Counted from the first letter of the stretch, positions 29,645-39,611 are shown. The stretch: DNA of 64,000 bases from Symbiodinium natans (GCA_905221605.1 CAJNDS010000846.1:1-64000), one strand, 5' to 3'. Made by a program: numbers and translations. Notes: generated from the letters alone by a model not told the origin.

Positions 29645-29714
29645 CAAGATCTGAGCATTCTTGTGGGCCATGCGAGACTCCGTGCCTTTGCTTTTCTCGA
29701 GGGGGGTGAGGAAG
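29645..29714 (-). CDS. Candidate 70-bp exon
   Basis: GAGCCCAG| precedes (S)FLTPLEKSKGTESRMAHK and NAQIL, then TTG|GTGACC. G/C-ending codons predominate. ITS on both sides read CCCTAAA. Confidence 0.45.
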
Positions 29715-29732
29715 CTGGGCTCAAGAGGGTTA

Positions 29733-29830
29733 GCCCTAAACCCTAAACCCTAAACCCTAAACCCTAAACCCTGAACCCTGAACCCTAAACCCTAAACCCT
29801 GAGCCCTAAATCCTAAACCCTGAACCCTGA
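29733..29830 (-). repeat. ITS, CCCTAAA orientation
   Basis: About 14 units including CCCTGAA variants. A short TTTAGGG patch follows at 29934-29955. Confidence 0.95.
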
Positions 29831-30104
29831 AAGTGGGGCTGCGGGTTGAAGCAACCATGAGGTTGCAGCCCGATATTTTCGACCCTTGTCCCGAACATCC
29901 GAAAACCCTACCAGCCAAGCCCTAGACCTCAGGGTTTAGGGTTTAGGGTTTAGGCCTTTGGGCCCAGAACCCCAATAGACCAATAAGGAGGCCTGCTGAA
30001 TTACCACAGGGATTCCGGGGTAAACAAAGGATAACAAGTGGGTGATATTGGCAATGTTTCAAGCTCCTCTGCTACACCCCAAGATCTCACCATCTTGTCG
30101 CTAC

Positions 30105-30154
30105 AGGCTGGGCCCCCCGCCGAAGCGAACGAAGGAAGGGCCATGAAACTTCAC
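30105..30154 (-). CDS. Possible exon, frame uncertain
   Basis: GGGGAAAAAACAG| precedes VKFHGPSFVRFGGGPSL in one frame. Another frame (EVSWPFLRSLRRGAQPVATR) would extend to a stronger donor ATG|GTGAGA near 30092. Only one can be right. Confidence 0.25.
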
Positions 30155-30385
30155 CTGTTTTTTCCCCGGCGTTTAGGGCTTCGTCGGCAAAGGTCGAGGT
30201 TGGGGCTTGGAAATTAATGTACCCCAAGATCCTAAGCCCTGAGCCCATTGTAAACCCTAAGTCCCAGATCCGCCCTGAACGCGCAGCCGATCTAAGCGGC
30301 GGAGTTCTCAGGCATGCAATTTTGCATGTTTCAGTCTAGGAGGTGACTGTAGGCCTATGAAGGTGTCAGGATTTGGCATATTCTG

Positions 30386-30450
30386 GGTTTAGGGTTTAGG
30401 GTTAAACCCTAAACCCTAAACCCTTAACCCTAACCCCTAAACCCTAAAGG
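30386..30450. repeat. Head-to-head telomeric junction
   Basis: GGGTTTAGGGTTTAGGG meets TTAAACCCTAAACCC at 30403-30406 with only TTAA at the centre, so two G-strand-to-C-strand arrays face each other with no intervening sequence. Confidence 0.95.
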
Positions 30451-30753
30451 TTTAAGTTTCAGGGCTCCTCCTCCAAGCATTGGTTTCTGGTCGTCTATAA
30501 GGAGGTTGGGTGCTGTTGAGCTCAAGGACCAGTACTGTTTTCGGAGAGAATGGGCTCCGCTACCCAATCGTGGGTGATACCCGCCCACAGGCTTTGAACC
30601 CGACAATGCCAACCGCAATCAGCAAAAAACACACAAACTCTCAACCCTAAATGCACCAGAAGAAATTCTTCTGAGCCCTAAAGCCCTAAATCTTAAACCT
30701 TGAACCCTCTTGAACCTTAGACCAGAAGAAGCCCGAAACATTAAAGCCCCTAC

Positions 30754-30826
30754 CCTGTAGATTCTGCATCCGGCCTTCTGGCTGTCCACCACGGCGCAGG
30801 TCAAGTCCACCGAGCTATCCGGATAC
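30754..30826 (-). CDS. Candidate 73-bp exon
   Basis: CTTAACGAAG| precedes YPDSSVDLTCAVVDSQKAG and CRIYR, then AGG|GTAGGGGC. Strong G/C third positions and canonical borders. Product unknown. Confidence 0.45.
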
Positions 30827-30840
30827 CTTCGTTAAGCAGG

Positions 30841-30960
30841 GTCCTAAACCCTAAACCCTAAACCCCTAAAACCCTAAAGCCCTAAAGCCCTAAAGCCCTA
30901 AAACCCTAAAACCCCTGAACCGCTCAACCCCTAAACCCTCAACCCTCAACCCTAAACCAT
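30841..30960 (-). repeat. ITS, CCCTAAA orientation, variable
   Basis: CCCTAAA, CCCTAAAG, CCCCTAAA and CCTCAAC units in blocks. A 14-C run follows at ~30980-30993. Confidence 0.9.
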
Positions 30961-31502
30961 GCCGAAGACCAGTGCCCGACCCCCCCCCCCCCCCACACAA
31001 CTTCGGCTGAGGCCCTCCCCTACCTCCGGAGTAGACCCTGGAAAAAAGTACATGCTTTTTAGGTACAAGTAGCTAAAATGGGAACCCAGAGCCAAAAAAA
31101 CAGATTAAAGCATAGTACTCCAAAGCCCAGTCACTGAGCCCCGCCGATGTGCGGTCGCTGCTCCTCCTGCGAAGATGCGGAGCTCTGGACCCCAAAGACG
31201 AGGTTTAGGGTGTAGGGTGTTGGGTGTAGGGTGAAGGGTTTAGGGTTTGGGTGTAGGGCTTAGGGCTCATCGGGCTTGGGGTCTAGGGTTTGCGGTTGAG
31301 TTTCGGGTCTGGCTCAAACAAAAATATAGAATCATCCCGTGGTCCTATAACTTGCAAGTCGCAAAGAAGCTTTGTCGTGAAGATGGCGGGCAGAGTGCAG
31401 CGCCGACAGCGTCTAGGGCCGAGCTCGCAACCCTAAACCATGATCCTGAAATTCATTTTTTCGAGTTTAGGGATGTTGGAGTTTAGGGTTTAGGGTTCAG
31501 GG

Positions 31503-31590
31503 TTGTGCATCGCACGCACTTCTGCGCTGTCCTGAGGAAAAGCATAGCCCGGACCTGCCCCCACCACCGTCGGCACGTCGTAGATGGGGC
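31503..31590 (-). CDS. Candidate exon, PG-rich-repeat flavour
   Basis: GCGAACTGAG| precedes PIYDVPTVVGAGPGYAFPQD and SAEVRAMHN. The GP-x-Y...GPGY spacing recalls sperm-tail PG-rich (STPGR/SHIPPO) repeats of flagellar microtubule proteins. That resemblance is weak and unverified. Confidence 0.4.
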
Positions 31591-31599
31591 CTCAGTTCG

Positions 31600-32935
31600 C
31601 GTGAGGGGCTCCATTCGTTGAAGGGTTCTGGAGTTCAGGGTTCATAGGGGCTTGGAGGTTCGGTGTGAAGTCTTCCTTGAACCCTGGCACCAGAACCCCT
31701 TTGAAACCTAAACAGAGAACTCGAAACCCTAAACACCCACTATCCCCACTCTGGAACCTAGGAGGTTTGGGAGTTCACGTTGCAGAGTGCTTTCGAATGC
31801 TGGAAGCCCGAACAGAGACACAAAGGGTTACGGCGCTCTCGCCGCGTTTCTGTGCGAAGTGAGCGATCTAAGCCATGAGTTAAGGAAGGGTTCAGCTCCA
31901 ACCTAGTTTAAGAGTTATCAACTACGCATGCAATGAACGAAGCCAGTGAGTGATTGTGTCAGTGATCTTGTTTGCTTGCTTGCTTCATTCGCTTATGCTG
32001 ACACGCGAAACATAAACAAGCAGGCCGCTACGACTGAGCGAGCAGAGAGTAATTCAAACAGCCATGCCGTGGATAACCTTCTAAAATATCTACTTACGAC
32101 GTCTTGTCTCTGTCTTCGCCTAAGACTTTTACTTGTATGCTGTCATGCACCCTGTCCGCACACGACATCTTACCGACACTATGGTTAATACATGACACTG
32201 GGGTGAACTAGTTGCACACACCTCCGTGCTGGTGTCGATGAATTCACGCTCCCTACTTCTGAGGGTGGCGCGCAGACAACAACAACTGGGAGCTCAGGGC
32301 TTGCTATTTGTGTTGCATTTTGCTTCTTGGGGAAGCAGAAACAAAGTGCGCTCTAATGACCGCTCTTTGTTGCACCGTTTAAAGTTTAGCTCTTTGGTAA
32401 GTTCACATGCGAAGCGAAGCAAACACAGAGCAAGACAGAGAGACAAGAGAGAGAGAGAGAGAGATAGAGAGAGCGAGAGAGAGAGAGAGAGATGGCATTT
32501 AACCTGTACTTTGCCCATCACATAGTTTCATGTGAAGTGACGGAAACGACTACCATGCATGAACATATGTCGGGTGGTTCCTGCCACAAGGAGTCCTACT
32601 TTCAACAGGTACCAGAAAGTCCAATGCAAGGTCAACACCTCACTTCTCATACCGCAGCCCATTCCTCAACCCTGGCTGAAGAGCTCGCTGACGGGCTTCG
32701 GGTTTAGGGTTTATCCCAAAAAGCCCCCGAACTCTAAACCCTGCCCTAAATCATTTGCAGCAAGAAGCACCAAATCCCAAACCGCTTCCAGCTTACCCAA
32801 CCATATGCCCTTTGAACATTCCTTGGCCCTGTGCCGGGTGAGTTGAGTCCTGTCTTGGCTCGTCCCGTCAGCTTGGGCGAGAGAAACACCTCGGAAGCAC
32901 GCACGTAAAGCCCCCAACCCCCACTCAAAACCCAA
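31600..32935. other. Unique stretch, no gene recognised
   Basis: (GA)n microsatellite at 32446-32492. Frames at 31946-32188 and 32492-32707 have no coding bias or family resemblance. CCCTAA-like sequence lies at 32735-32760. Confidence 0.4.
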
Positions 32936-32937
32936 TA

Positions 32938-33070
32938 TCCTAAACCCTAAACCCTAAACCCCTAAACTCTTTAAACTCTTTAAACTCTTTAAACCCTAAA
33001 CCCTAAACCCTAAACCCTAAACCTAACCCCTAAACCCTAAACCCTAAATCCTAAACCCTAAACCCTAAAC
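32938..33070 (-). repeat. ITS, CCCTAAA orientation
   Basis: About 17 units, interrupted by an ACTCTTTAA triplication at 32967-32990. Confidence 0.95.
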
Positions 33071-33071
33071 C

Positions 33072-33190
33072 CTGCAGGGCCACCTTCATAGAGGCCACCT
33101 CCCGCGACGAGGTCCCAAAAGAGTAGGCTGGGCAGGTCTCCTCCCCACGAGAGGAATCGTAGAGGGTTTCGGGCACAGGGTTTAAGGAAC
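33072..33190 (-). CDS. Candidate exon with a telomeric donor
   Basis: CGGGTTTTAG| precedes SLNPVPETLYDSSRGEETCP and AYSFGTSSREVASMKVALQ, after which CAG abuts GGTTTAGGG in the transcript (donor CAGG|GTTTAGGG). PAYSFGT is reminiscent of STPGR/SHIPPO repeats. It is probably continuous with 33262-33372 through an intron of ~75 bp made mostly of telomeric units. Confidence 0.45.
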
Positions 33191-33198
33191 CTAAAACC

Positions 33199-33240
33199 CG
33201 AAAGTTTAGGGTTTAGGCTTTAGGGTTTAGGGTTTAGGGT
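33199..33240 (+). repeat. ITS, TTTAGGG orientation
   Basis: Six units. A single CCTAAACCC at ~33246-33256 lets the short intron fold on itself. Confidence 0.95.
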
Positions 33241-33261
33241 GACAGCCTAAACCCTATCATC

Positions 33262-33372
33262 CTAGGGGGCTTGGTAGCGGCCTAGATCGAAGTCTCTTGG
33301 GGACCTGGTCAAGCAGACAGGCTCTCCTTTCCTGCGGAACCGGTAGCTATCGCGAATGGGGGCCGAGAAGGT
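33262..33372 (-). CDS. Candidate exon upstream of 33072-33190
   Basis: The frame TFSAPIRDSYRFRRKGEP then CLTRSPRDFDLGRYQAP ends at TAG 33262-33264. A GC donor (CAA|GCCCCC) or GA donor just before the stop, both non-canonical types reported from dinoflagellates, would let it join the next exon. The right flank is TTTAGGG-like. Confidence 0.4.
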   Translation of the reverse strand, partial: TFSAPIRDSYRFRRKGEPVCLTRSPRDFDLGRYQAP

Positions 33373-33672
33373 AGGGTGTAGGGTTTGGGTTTAGGGTTTA
33401 AGGTTTAGGTTTAGGGGTTGGGGGGACACTAAGCGCGCTAGGTACAACCCCACACTACACACTAAACCGCATTCACCTGTTTCATAACTCAGCAGTCAGG
33501 GTGCAGAACTCCCAGAAATGGCATTGCCCTAATACAAAAAACGCATTAAACCAACAAAAGGCGCCCTAATCCTCGCAACCTAAACCCGGCCCTCAGTGGC
33601 TTCGATGTACCTGAGGCTACGCGTGTAGGGTTTCGGGCAGGTATGCCAGACCTCAGACCCCAAATGCGTCGT

Positions 33673-33920
33673 CCTAAACCCTAAGACTTCATGTGAACCC
33701 TAAACCATAAACCCTTGAACCTTAAAGCAAAACCAGAAACAGTAAACCCTAAAGCCCCTAAATTATACCCTACATCCTTAAACCCAAAACCCTTAAATCC
33801 TAAATCCTTAAGCCCTAAACCCTTGAAGCCTAAATCCTTAAACCCTAAATCCTTAAACCCTGTACAAATCCTTAAACCCTAAACCCTCAAAGCCCTAAAT
33901 CCTTGAAACCCTAAACCCTG
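33673..33920 (-). repeat. Degenerate ITS, CCCTAAA orientation
   Basis: CCCTAAA interleaved with TCCTTAAA and CCCTTAAA units. Confidence 0.85.
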
Positions 33921-34060
33921 TAAGCCCCTACAGCAGAAGTGAACTTCGGAGCTGAGTGTCCAGCAGGTTTGCCAAGGGAGCCCCGCACCCAAAATGAAAG
34001 GGATATTCCCGATCGAGCCCTAAACCCGAAAATGCTGGGCACTCAGCCCTCGAATGCGAA
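33921..34060. other. Island open on both strands
   Basis: Plus frame after CCCTACAGCAG| (VNFGAECPAGLPREPRTQ) and minus frame (DREYPFHFGCGAPLANLLDT) are both open. It is probably an exon but I cannot choose the strand. Confidence 0.3.
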
Positions 34061-34232
34061 ACCCTAAACCCTAAACCCTAAACCCTAAACCCGAAACCCT
34101 AAACCCTAAACCCTAAACCCTAAACCCCAAACCCTAAACCCTAACCCTAACCCTAAACCTTTTCCCTAAACCCCAAACCCTAAACCCTAAACCCTAGACC
34201 CTAAACCCTAAACCCCTAAACCCCTAAACCCT
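34061..34232 (-). repeat. ITS, CCCTAAA orientation
   Basis: About 24 units with CCCTAAC, CCCGAAA and CCCCTAAA variants. Confidence 0.95.
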
Positions 34233-34238
34233 GGCTAA

Positions 34239-34385
34239 ATGGGAAACTCCGTTTTTGCTTTTGCAACTCGCCCTGCCTTCTTGGAGTTCGTCTGCCGGCC
34301 CACTGAGGACACATCGAAGGAGTTTGGCCTCAAATTTCCAGGGCTTTTCGGGTCAATCAAGCTTCTTGGGGGCTGTAGGAACTAG
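34239..34385 (+). CDS. Candidate first exon, 48 codons
   Basis: ATG at 34239 opens MGNSVFAFATRPAFLEFVCR and continues FGLKFPGLFGSIKLLGG to a TAG at 34383 made by telomeric sequence. Left flank CCCTAAA, right flank TTTAGGG. It may begin a plus-strand gene continuing at 34455-34578, 34641-34775 and 35363-35431. Product unknown. Confidence 0.45.
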   Translation: MGNSVFAFATRPAFLEFVCRPTEDTSKEFGLKFPGLFGSIKLLGGCRN

Positions 34386-34454
34386 GGTTTAGGGTTTAGG
34401 GTTTGATTTTGGGGGGTTTAGGGCTTTTGGGTTAAGGGCTCAGGGAGGTAAGGC

Positions 34455-34578
34455 ATATGCTTGCCTGTTGGCGTGAAGACTGGATTTGAACGTGGTGCAG
34501 TGATTCCTCGGGATAGGGCTCAGGTGGCTTTGGGCGTGGGACACATTCCGAAGGAGATTTACCATGTTGTATTGCTTA
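34455..34578 (+). CDS. Candidate exon, same strand as 34239-34385
   Basis: The open frame contains CLPVGVKTGFERGAVIPRDR and AQVALGVGHIPKEIYHVVLL and ends at TTAGGG. The upstream border (TTAAG|GGCTCAG or CTCAG|GG) is not resolved. Confidence 0.4.
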
Positions 34579-34640
34579 GGGTTTAGGGTTTAGGGGTCAA
34601 GTCCTAGAATTCCCTAAACCCTAAACCCTAAACCCTAAAC

Positions 34641-34775
34641 ACTGAGAACTATCGAGTGCCTCTTAAGAAGACAACACGCTCAAAGAGCAACCCGCAGACC
34701 GTGCTGAGCTCCCATCTCCAGGTGCGACATCGCGGGTACGAGGCTCTCCCCCTGCACGGCTTGCAGATCTTCGGG
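34641..34775 (+). CDS. Candidate exon with CCCTAAA/TTTAGGG borders
   Basis: CCCTAAACACTGAG| precedes NYRVPLKKTTRSKSNPQTVL and RHRGYEALPLHGLQIFG, followed by a telomeric donor GGG|GTTTAGGG. A basic then hydrophobic sequence with G/C-ending codons. Confidence 0.45.
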
Positions 34776-34792
34776 GTTTAGGGTTTAGGGTT

Positions 34793-34965
34793 GTACCTTG
34801 GGGAACCTCTTTAAAGATCCTTAAGGTCATATGGGGGTCTACGCCAATAGGGGACCCCCCCAATATAGAGATCTTTTCAAATAACGACGCCAATAAGGTA
34901 ACCCATAATTTCGGAAACCCCCATATTAGGAGTATATTAGGGGGGAACCTTTGGTACGAGTTTTA
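34793..34965. mobile_element. Inverted-repeat element
   Basis: GTACCTTGGGGAACC (34796) faces GGGGGGAACCTTTGGTAC (34939-34956) in reverse complement. An internal AATAAGGTAACCC and TTTCGGAAACCCCC end resembles the family at 55281-55407 and 57060-57153. Confidence 0.45.
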
Positions 34966-35287
34966 ATCCCTTGAGTAAGGGGCTTTTGGGTTTGCAGGGT
35001 TGCTGTAAGGCTGGGCTGCCCAGGAAGCTAGGATTAAGCTGGGTGTCCTGTTCTTTTTTTGCTTAAAAGGGGGTTTGTAAGGGAACCCAAAGCCCCCCCC
35101 CCCCCCCAAAAAAAAAAAAAAGGGAAAAAGGGCACTACCGGCCATCCTAGAAGGTTTTTGTAGGGTTTATGTGGCCCTTCGTAGAGTTTGTGCACCAGCA
35201 CTTTGTCGACCCTCCAGTTCATGGTGTGTCATGGGGTTTACTGGTTTTGGGCTTCCGCTCTCCCCCATCTTCAGGGGGCCCTAAACC

Positions 35288-35360
35288 CCAAACTGGCCCT
35301 AAACCCTAAACCCTAAACCCTCAACCCTCAACCCTAAACCCTAAACCCTAAACCCTAAAG
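35288..35360 (-). repeat. ITS, CCCTAAA orientation
   Basis: About ten units with two CCCTCAA variants. Before it, at 35094-35119, is a poly-C run followed by poly-A. Confidence 0.95.
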
Positions 35361-35362
35361 TG

Positions 35363-35431
35363 TGCGAGCCCGAGCCCAGCCTAACGATCGCGCCGGACGG
35401 CGGCTTCTTGGCCGCGGGAGACGGGAGATGC
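35363..35431 (+). CDS. Candidate exon
   Basis: Directly after CCCTAAAGTG. It reads CEPEPSLTIAPDGGFLAAGD and GRC with G/C-ending codons, then TGC|GTAAAA. The APDGGF-LA-GDG pattern suggests a loop-rich or propeller-like protein, unproven. Confidence 0.4.
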
Positions 35432-35439
35432 GTAAAAAA

Positions 35440-36590
35440 AAACGCAAGTTTGATAGACAGCTGGGGTACTCAAAGGGGAAATATTGCTAGACACATTTAG
35501 TGCGACATCTTGTCACCACGCCTCTTGCAACATGGATACTCTTGGGAACATGTCCTCGAACACCTGGCCACGTGCTGTTTCGAGCCCAGCTGGCAGGCAG
35601 CAGCAAGTCCGTGCAACCCTAAACCCGACCCCAAACCCCCACCAGGGGGGCTGGCCCACCCGAAACCCTAAACCCACAGCAAAGGGACTCCAAGAGCGCT
35701 GAAAACGTGCCACCTCGAAACCTTCAACATCCTCTGAAGTCCCCTGACTCGAACTCTTGCTGCAGCAGCACGCTCGAAGGTACACTTTGCTTCTTGGTTT
35801 TCGGGCATAGGGTATAGTCGCTGGTAGGGGTTCGGACGTAAGTAGGGCTACAAGTACCCCACACCAGGTTGTCAACAACGAAACCATAGCTACCCAGTTA
35901 CGCTGTTATAACGCCAGATATAACTAGCTCCCCGAGAACCTCCAACCCTAAACACCCTTTTGAAACTAGCCAGCTCATACGCCCCCGTTTAAACTTTAAA
36001 CTTTAAAGCGTGGAACCAAACCCCTAAACCCTCAACCCTAAACCCTAGAAACACCCCTAAACCCTGAGCCCTGAACCCTAAATTTGAACCCAACACATTC
36101 GTACGCTAACTCCAAGAATCCATTTTCGGAGTCGGTCAATCCCAGTGTTCAGGCCAGGAAGGGAACTCCCAACACACCTTCTAATCGGCTCATGGGGCTG
36201 AGGGTTGAGGGTTCAGGGTATGGGTTTCGGGTTTAGGGTCTAGGGTTTAAGTTTTAGGGTTTAGGGGTTTAGGAGTTTAGGGGTTTATGGTATAAGGGCA
36301 GCAGGCGTTATGTAAGGGTTCTATAAGGGTTATATGGCTATATTTTAAGCGGCTTAAGGGTGTCTGTAGGGGTTCGTATTTGAGGTATGTGGGGGGAAGC
36401 TGCCCGCCTGACATGGGACTAGATTTTAAACCCGAAGCCCTAAACCCCAGACCATACACCCTAAACCTAGAGGTTAAGGTTCAGGGTTCTAAGCTTCAGG
36501 GTTGACGGTTGGAAAACATGCAATCTCCCAAGGCCTACCCAGCAGTATGTACAAGCGACATGCCAAACACATCAGCTGTGTTTGTGATGT
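35440..36590. other. Unique stretch with scattered ITS patches
   Basis: A minus frame near 35520-35610 (GLETARGQVFEDMFPRVSML) looks protein-like but has no borders. CCCTAAA patches at 36010-36065. TTTAGGG-like at 36180-36290. 36290-36385 is AT/GC-mixed dispersed-element sequence. No firm gene. Confidence 0.35.
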
Positions 36591-36599
36591 TCACCCACT

Positions 36600-36655
36600 C
36601 TAAACCATCAACCCTAAACCCGAAACCCTAAACCCTAATCCTAAACCCTAAACCG
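36600..36655 (-). repeat. ITS, CCCTAAA orientation
   Basis: About seven units with CCCGAAA and CCTA variants. Confidence 0.9.
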
Positions 36656-36661
36656 TCAACA

Positions 36662-36802
36662 ATGGATCCGGACTCGAATCCGCCGCCATGCTTTTCCTTT
36701 TTGTCGGCATCGACTGAAGCCAAGGAAATCCAGGGCGCCCGAAGCCTTGTTCAATACCTCCGGATCCGGGGACATTGCAGGATGGAGAGGATTAGGGTCT
36801 AG
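36662..36802 (+). CDS. Candidate first exon, 46 codons
   Basis: ATG at 36662 opens MDPDSNPPPCFSFLSASTEA, continuing KEIQGARSLVQYLRIRGHC to a TAG at ~36800 formed by TCTAGGG-type sequence. Strong G/C third positions. CCCTAAA on the left, TCTAGGG/TTTAGGG on the right (36791-36850). Confidence 0.45.
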   Translation: MDPDSNPPPCFSFLSASTEAKEIQGARSLVQYLRIRGHCRMERIRV

Positions 36803-37363
36803 GGGTCTAGGGGTCTAGGGTTCTAGGGGTCTAGGTGTCTAGGGGTTTAAGGGCTGAGAGGGGGCGTTAATGTCCAGGCTTTCCTGCACGGAAAGTACAA
36901 TCAAGAACTTTGAGCTGCTTAGTTGCAACGTGTGGGGCCTAGGCCGTTCTTTTGTTTGGGTATGTGGGAGCAAAACTCATGTTGATCACGAAGCTCAATG
37001 TAAGAAAGCAAAAACACGCCTCGACGCGATCGGCAATCTGGACTTGTGTGCTGCGCTTGTTACATATCGCCTTTTGATGCCTGGAATGTTTTGTTTCAAT
37101 CGCTGACAGCACTTCATTGTGCACTCCGAACGTATACGGACAGGCCATCACTTGCACTGGAGAGAAGTTTAGGGCTAAAACACTCAGGCCGAGTTCGTGC
37201 ATGTAGCACGGCCAACTTGCGTAGTGCTGGCGTGTAGGAGTTTCGTCATTCTGGTTCGCACATCTGGGCACCTGTCTCGGAATAACTAGCCTGAACATGT
37301 GAACGCTTCTGCAAGTCTTGCTAACAACAACGCCAAAATAGAGTAAACAAGCTAGCAATCCAA

Positions 37364-37510
37364 CAACAAAGCATCATCATCAGTAGCACCATCATCAGCA
37401 TCAGCATCAGCATCAGCAGCAGCAGCATTATCACCATGTTTTGCTCACCATCATCACCATGATCATGATCGTGATCGTCGTTGTCAGCATCATCATCATC
37501 ATCATCACCC
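37364..37510. repeat. CAT/CAG trinucleotide microsatellite
   Basis: CATCAT, CATCAG and CAGCAG runs with interruptions, then ATCATC runs. Confidence 0.95.
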
Positions 37511-38053
37511 TTTCCCGTTTGCTCGTCAACGGCACGCTCACTCTAAGTCTTGGCACTCATAACACAAGATCCTATACCTTCTTCACCCGACCAGCAAGCA
37601 GCCTGGCTACGCCTTGCCATCAAGATGAGCCTTATTATTAATAATAAGCGTTAGTACACCAAACATGTCATCAACACGAACTTGGGCGCCGCACTGCAGC
37701 ACGCCAACGGTTTGCGTCTCCGCCCCATCGAAAAAGTCAGCGGTCTGCGTCGCCCAGGCGGGGACAGGCCTTGCATCTTTCCTACAAGTACATAGGGAAG
37801 AGAGGACCTTTTTCTGAATCGCAAAGGGCCTAGACTCAGGTTACCCTCAAAACTCAGGGCGGGCTCTCTCTCAAAAAGTTTAAAGTTCATTCATCCTGAA
37901 AGCTTGAGAGTGGATGTTTCTTTTTCTGTCTTCTCCGTTCTTGGTCTGTTGTCTACACTAGCCAGCCCGCTGGCTTGCTACAAGCACGCAGTTAGTGCAA
38001 CTTTTGCACTCCGAGAGTAGCGGCACAATCTTCTGTTTACATCGAGCTTTGCC

Positions 38054-38266
38054 ATGCGACGACACGAAGGACGAAGCCGACGGCAAGCGAAAGGAGACAC
38101 CCAAGAAATGAAGGACACCCCGCAGACATACTCGGGCAGCGGCAACATGCCAACGCGTTCAAAACCGCTGGACTTTGACTTCCTAAGTACGGAAAGCGCA
38201 GCACACGGGCATGAAGGTTTGGATTTCGAATGGCGGCTCGTGGGAGAGTGCCTGAAGCTCCTGTAA
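38054..38266 (+). CDS. Small ORF, hypothetical, 70 aa
   Basis: ATG to TAA, with a basic N-terminus (MRRHEGRSRRQAKGD) and an acidic C-terminal half (FDFLSTESAAHGHEGLDFEW). A longer minus-strand frame overlaps it. No family recognised. Could be chance. Confidence 0.25.
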   Translation: MRRHEGRSRRQAKGDTQEMKDTPQTYSGSGNMPTRSKPLDFDFLSTESAAHGHEGLDFEWRLVGECLKLL

Positions 38267-38442
38267 CTTTCGAGGGCCCCAAACGATGTCTTTGGTATCG
38301 CTCGTCGTCCTCTCATTTTCATGGTGCCATGTCGCAGCGAAATGCAGTTCATGCGTGGAGGCTTCTGCCGGACATACTTGCCTGGGAATGATACGATGCA
38401 CAATCGTAACTGTAGGACTCACATTGGACACAACTTGGTTCG

Positions 38443-38515
38443 CCCAGTCCTTAATAGGGACTAGAATAGGGGGTACTATAATCCCAATTGAGGACTGTAA
38501 GTATCAGGGGGCGAC
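38443..38515. mobile_element. Small palindromic element, family 1
   Basis: AGTCCTTAATAGGGACTAG, GGGGGTACTATAATCC and GAGGACTGTAAGTAT match 15868-15948 in order. Confidence 0.55.
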
Positions 38516-39031
38516 ACAACTGCAAGGGGGAAGTTGTGCTGCACATGGGCCTAACAACACCGATACAAACACTAAACCCAAAAAAGTGCCTGCCTCGCTG
38601 TTAAGTTTCAGAATTCAGGCCACCGGACTTTCCTTAAAACAATCCAGGAAAGTAAAATCCAGGAACGATAAGAAAGAAATATCTGAACAATGTTATATTC
38701 TTCAGCAAAGATCTGTCTGAATTCTGTTTTCTTTCCAGAAAAGCATTTCAAGCAATAAGGTTTTGTGCAAGAAGCTGAAACATGTATGTCTAATTTCTGG
38801 TTTTGCAATAGGGCTTCATTGAAAACTCTTGTTGCACGCATTTCCTGCCGAATACAACCTTTTCCGGAAAGAATTTGACATCACTCGCTTTTGTATATGT
38901 AGCTTTGAAACCACCCCCCTCGGTCCCACGTGCCTGCTCCTCCGGTAACTCTGTAACCCTCAGCACTTGCGCCCAGACATAAAATACGGCCCCGGGAAAA
39001 GGTTTCTCAAAAAACCCCATGAACCATGGAA
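38516..39031. other. Unique AT-richer stretch, no gene
   Basis: No frame with coding bias. The sequence around 38610-38880 is A/T-richer than average. Confidence 0.4.
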
Positions 39032-39100
39032 TGTAAACCCTAAACCCTAAACCCTAAACCCTAAACCCTAAACCCTAAACCCTAAACGCCCTAAAACCTA
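39032..39100 (-). repeat. ITS, CCCTAAA orientation
   Basis: Eight clean units then GCCCTAAAACC. Confidence 0.95.
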
Positions 39101-39109
39101 AACTAACAG

Positions 39110-39204
39110 CCTAGGCTTTGGTATTGAGCTGCGGAACCTGTCGAAAAGACTCCTTTCAGCTGGGCTTTCGCGCTCGCAAGGATGCTGCACCCCGAACAGC
39201 TATG
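39110..39204 (+). CDS. Candidate 95-bp exon between opposed ITS
   Basis: AACTAACAG| precedes LGFGIELRNLSKRLLSAGL and SRSQGCCTPNSY, then ATG|GTTTGGGG. TTTAGAG/TTTAGG follows. Product unknown. Confidence 0.4.
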
Positions 39205-39282
39205 GTTTGGGGCTCAGGGGTTTAGAGTTTAGGTTTAGGCGTCCTAGTTCAGGAGCTACAGCTCGGGGGCCTTATAGCATTT

Positions 39283-39340
39283 AAACCCTAAACCCTAAAC
39301 CCTAATCCCTCATCCCTAATCCCTAATCCCTAATCCCTAA
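39283..39340 (-). repeat. ITS with CCCTAAT block
   Basis: Three CCCTAAA units then five CCCTAAT/CCCTCAT units. Confidence 0.95.
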
Positions 39341-39467
39341 ATCACCTGGGCTATAGAGGAACCGAGCCAACCCAGGCAGCCTTTGTTAAAGCTTCAGTTT
39401 TTGTATTATCCCTGTGGAAGGTACCACTGATATCATAATCCCTCATATCCTTGCTTGGGTTTTTTTA

Positions 39468-39545
39468 ACCCCAAACCCTAAACCCTAAAGCCTAAAGCCT
39501 AAACCCTAAACCCTAAAACCCCAAACCCCTAAACCCCTAAACCCG
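39468..39545 (-). repeat. ITS, CCCTAAA orientation
   Basis: About ten units with GCCTAAA and CCCCTAAA variants. Confidence 0.95.
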
Positions 39546-39554
39546 AAAGCCTCT

Positions 39555-39611
39555 TCAAGGGCCGGGCATTTCCTTGAAGTGAGCGTCGGAGCCATAGGCG
39601 GCCTTGAAAGC
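39555..39611 (-). CDS. Candidate terminal exon, 18 codons
   Basis: CTTGAAGACAG| precedes AFKAAYGSDAHFKEMPGP and TGA. Every third position is G or C except a few T/A. CCCTAAA on the left, TTTAGGG-like on the right. Alternatively an internal exon ending before the TGA. Confidence 0.35.
   Translation of the reverse strand, partial: AFKAAYGSDAHFKEMPGP

Larger units (their letters stand above)
36850..38440. other. 1.6-kb stretch without ITS
   Basis: Apart from the microsatellite and the small ORF listed separately I find no supported gene. Overlapping frames on both strands (36939-37358 minus, 37978-38403 minus) lack recognisable motifs. Confidence 0.4.

Noticed and set aside
37978-38403. 141-codon minus frame
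   Set aside because: Overlaps a plus-strand ORF, with unremarkable composition and no motif; neither is convincing.
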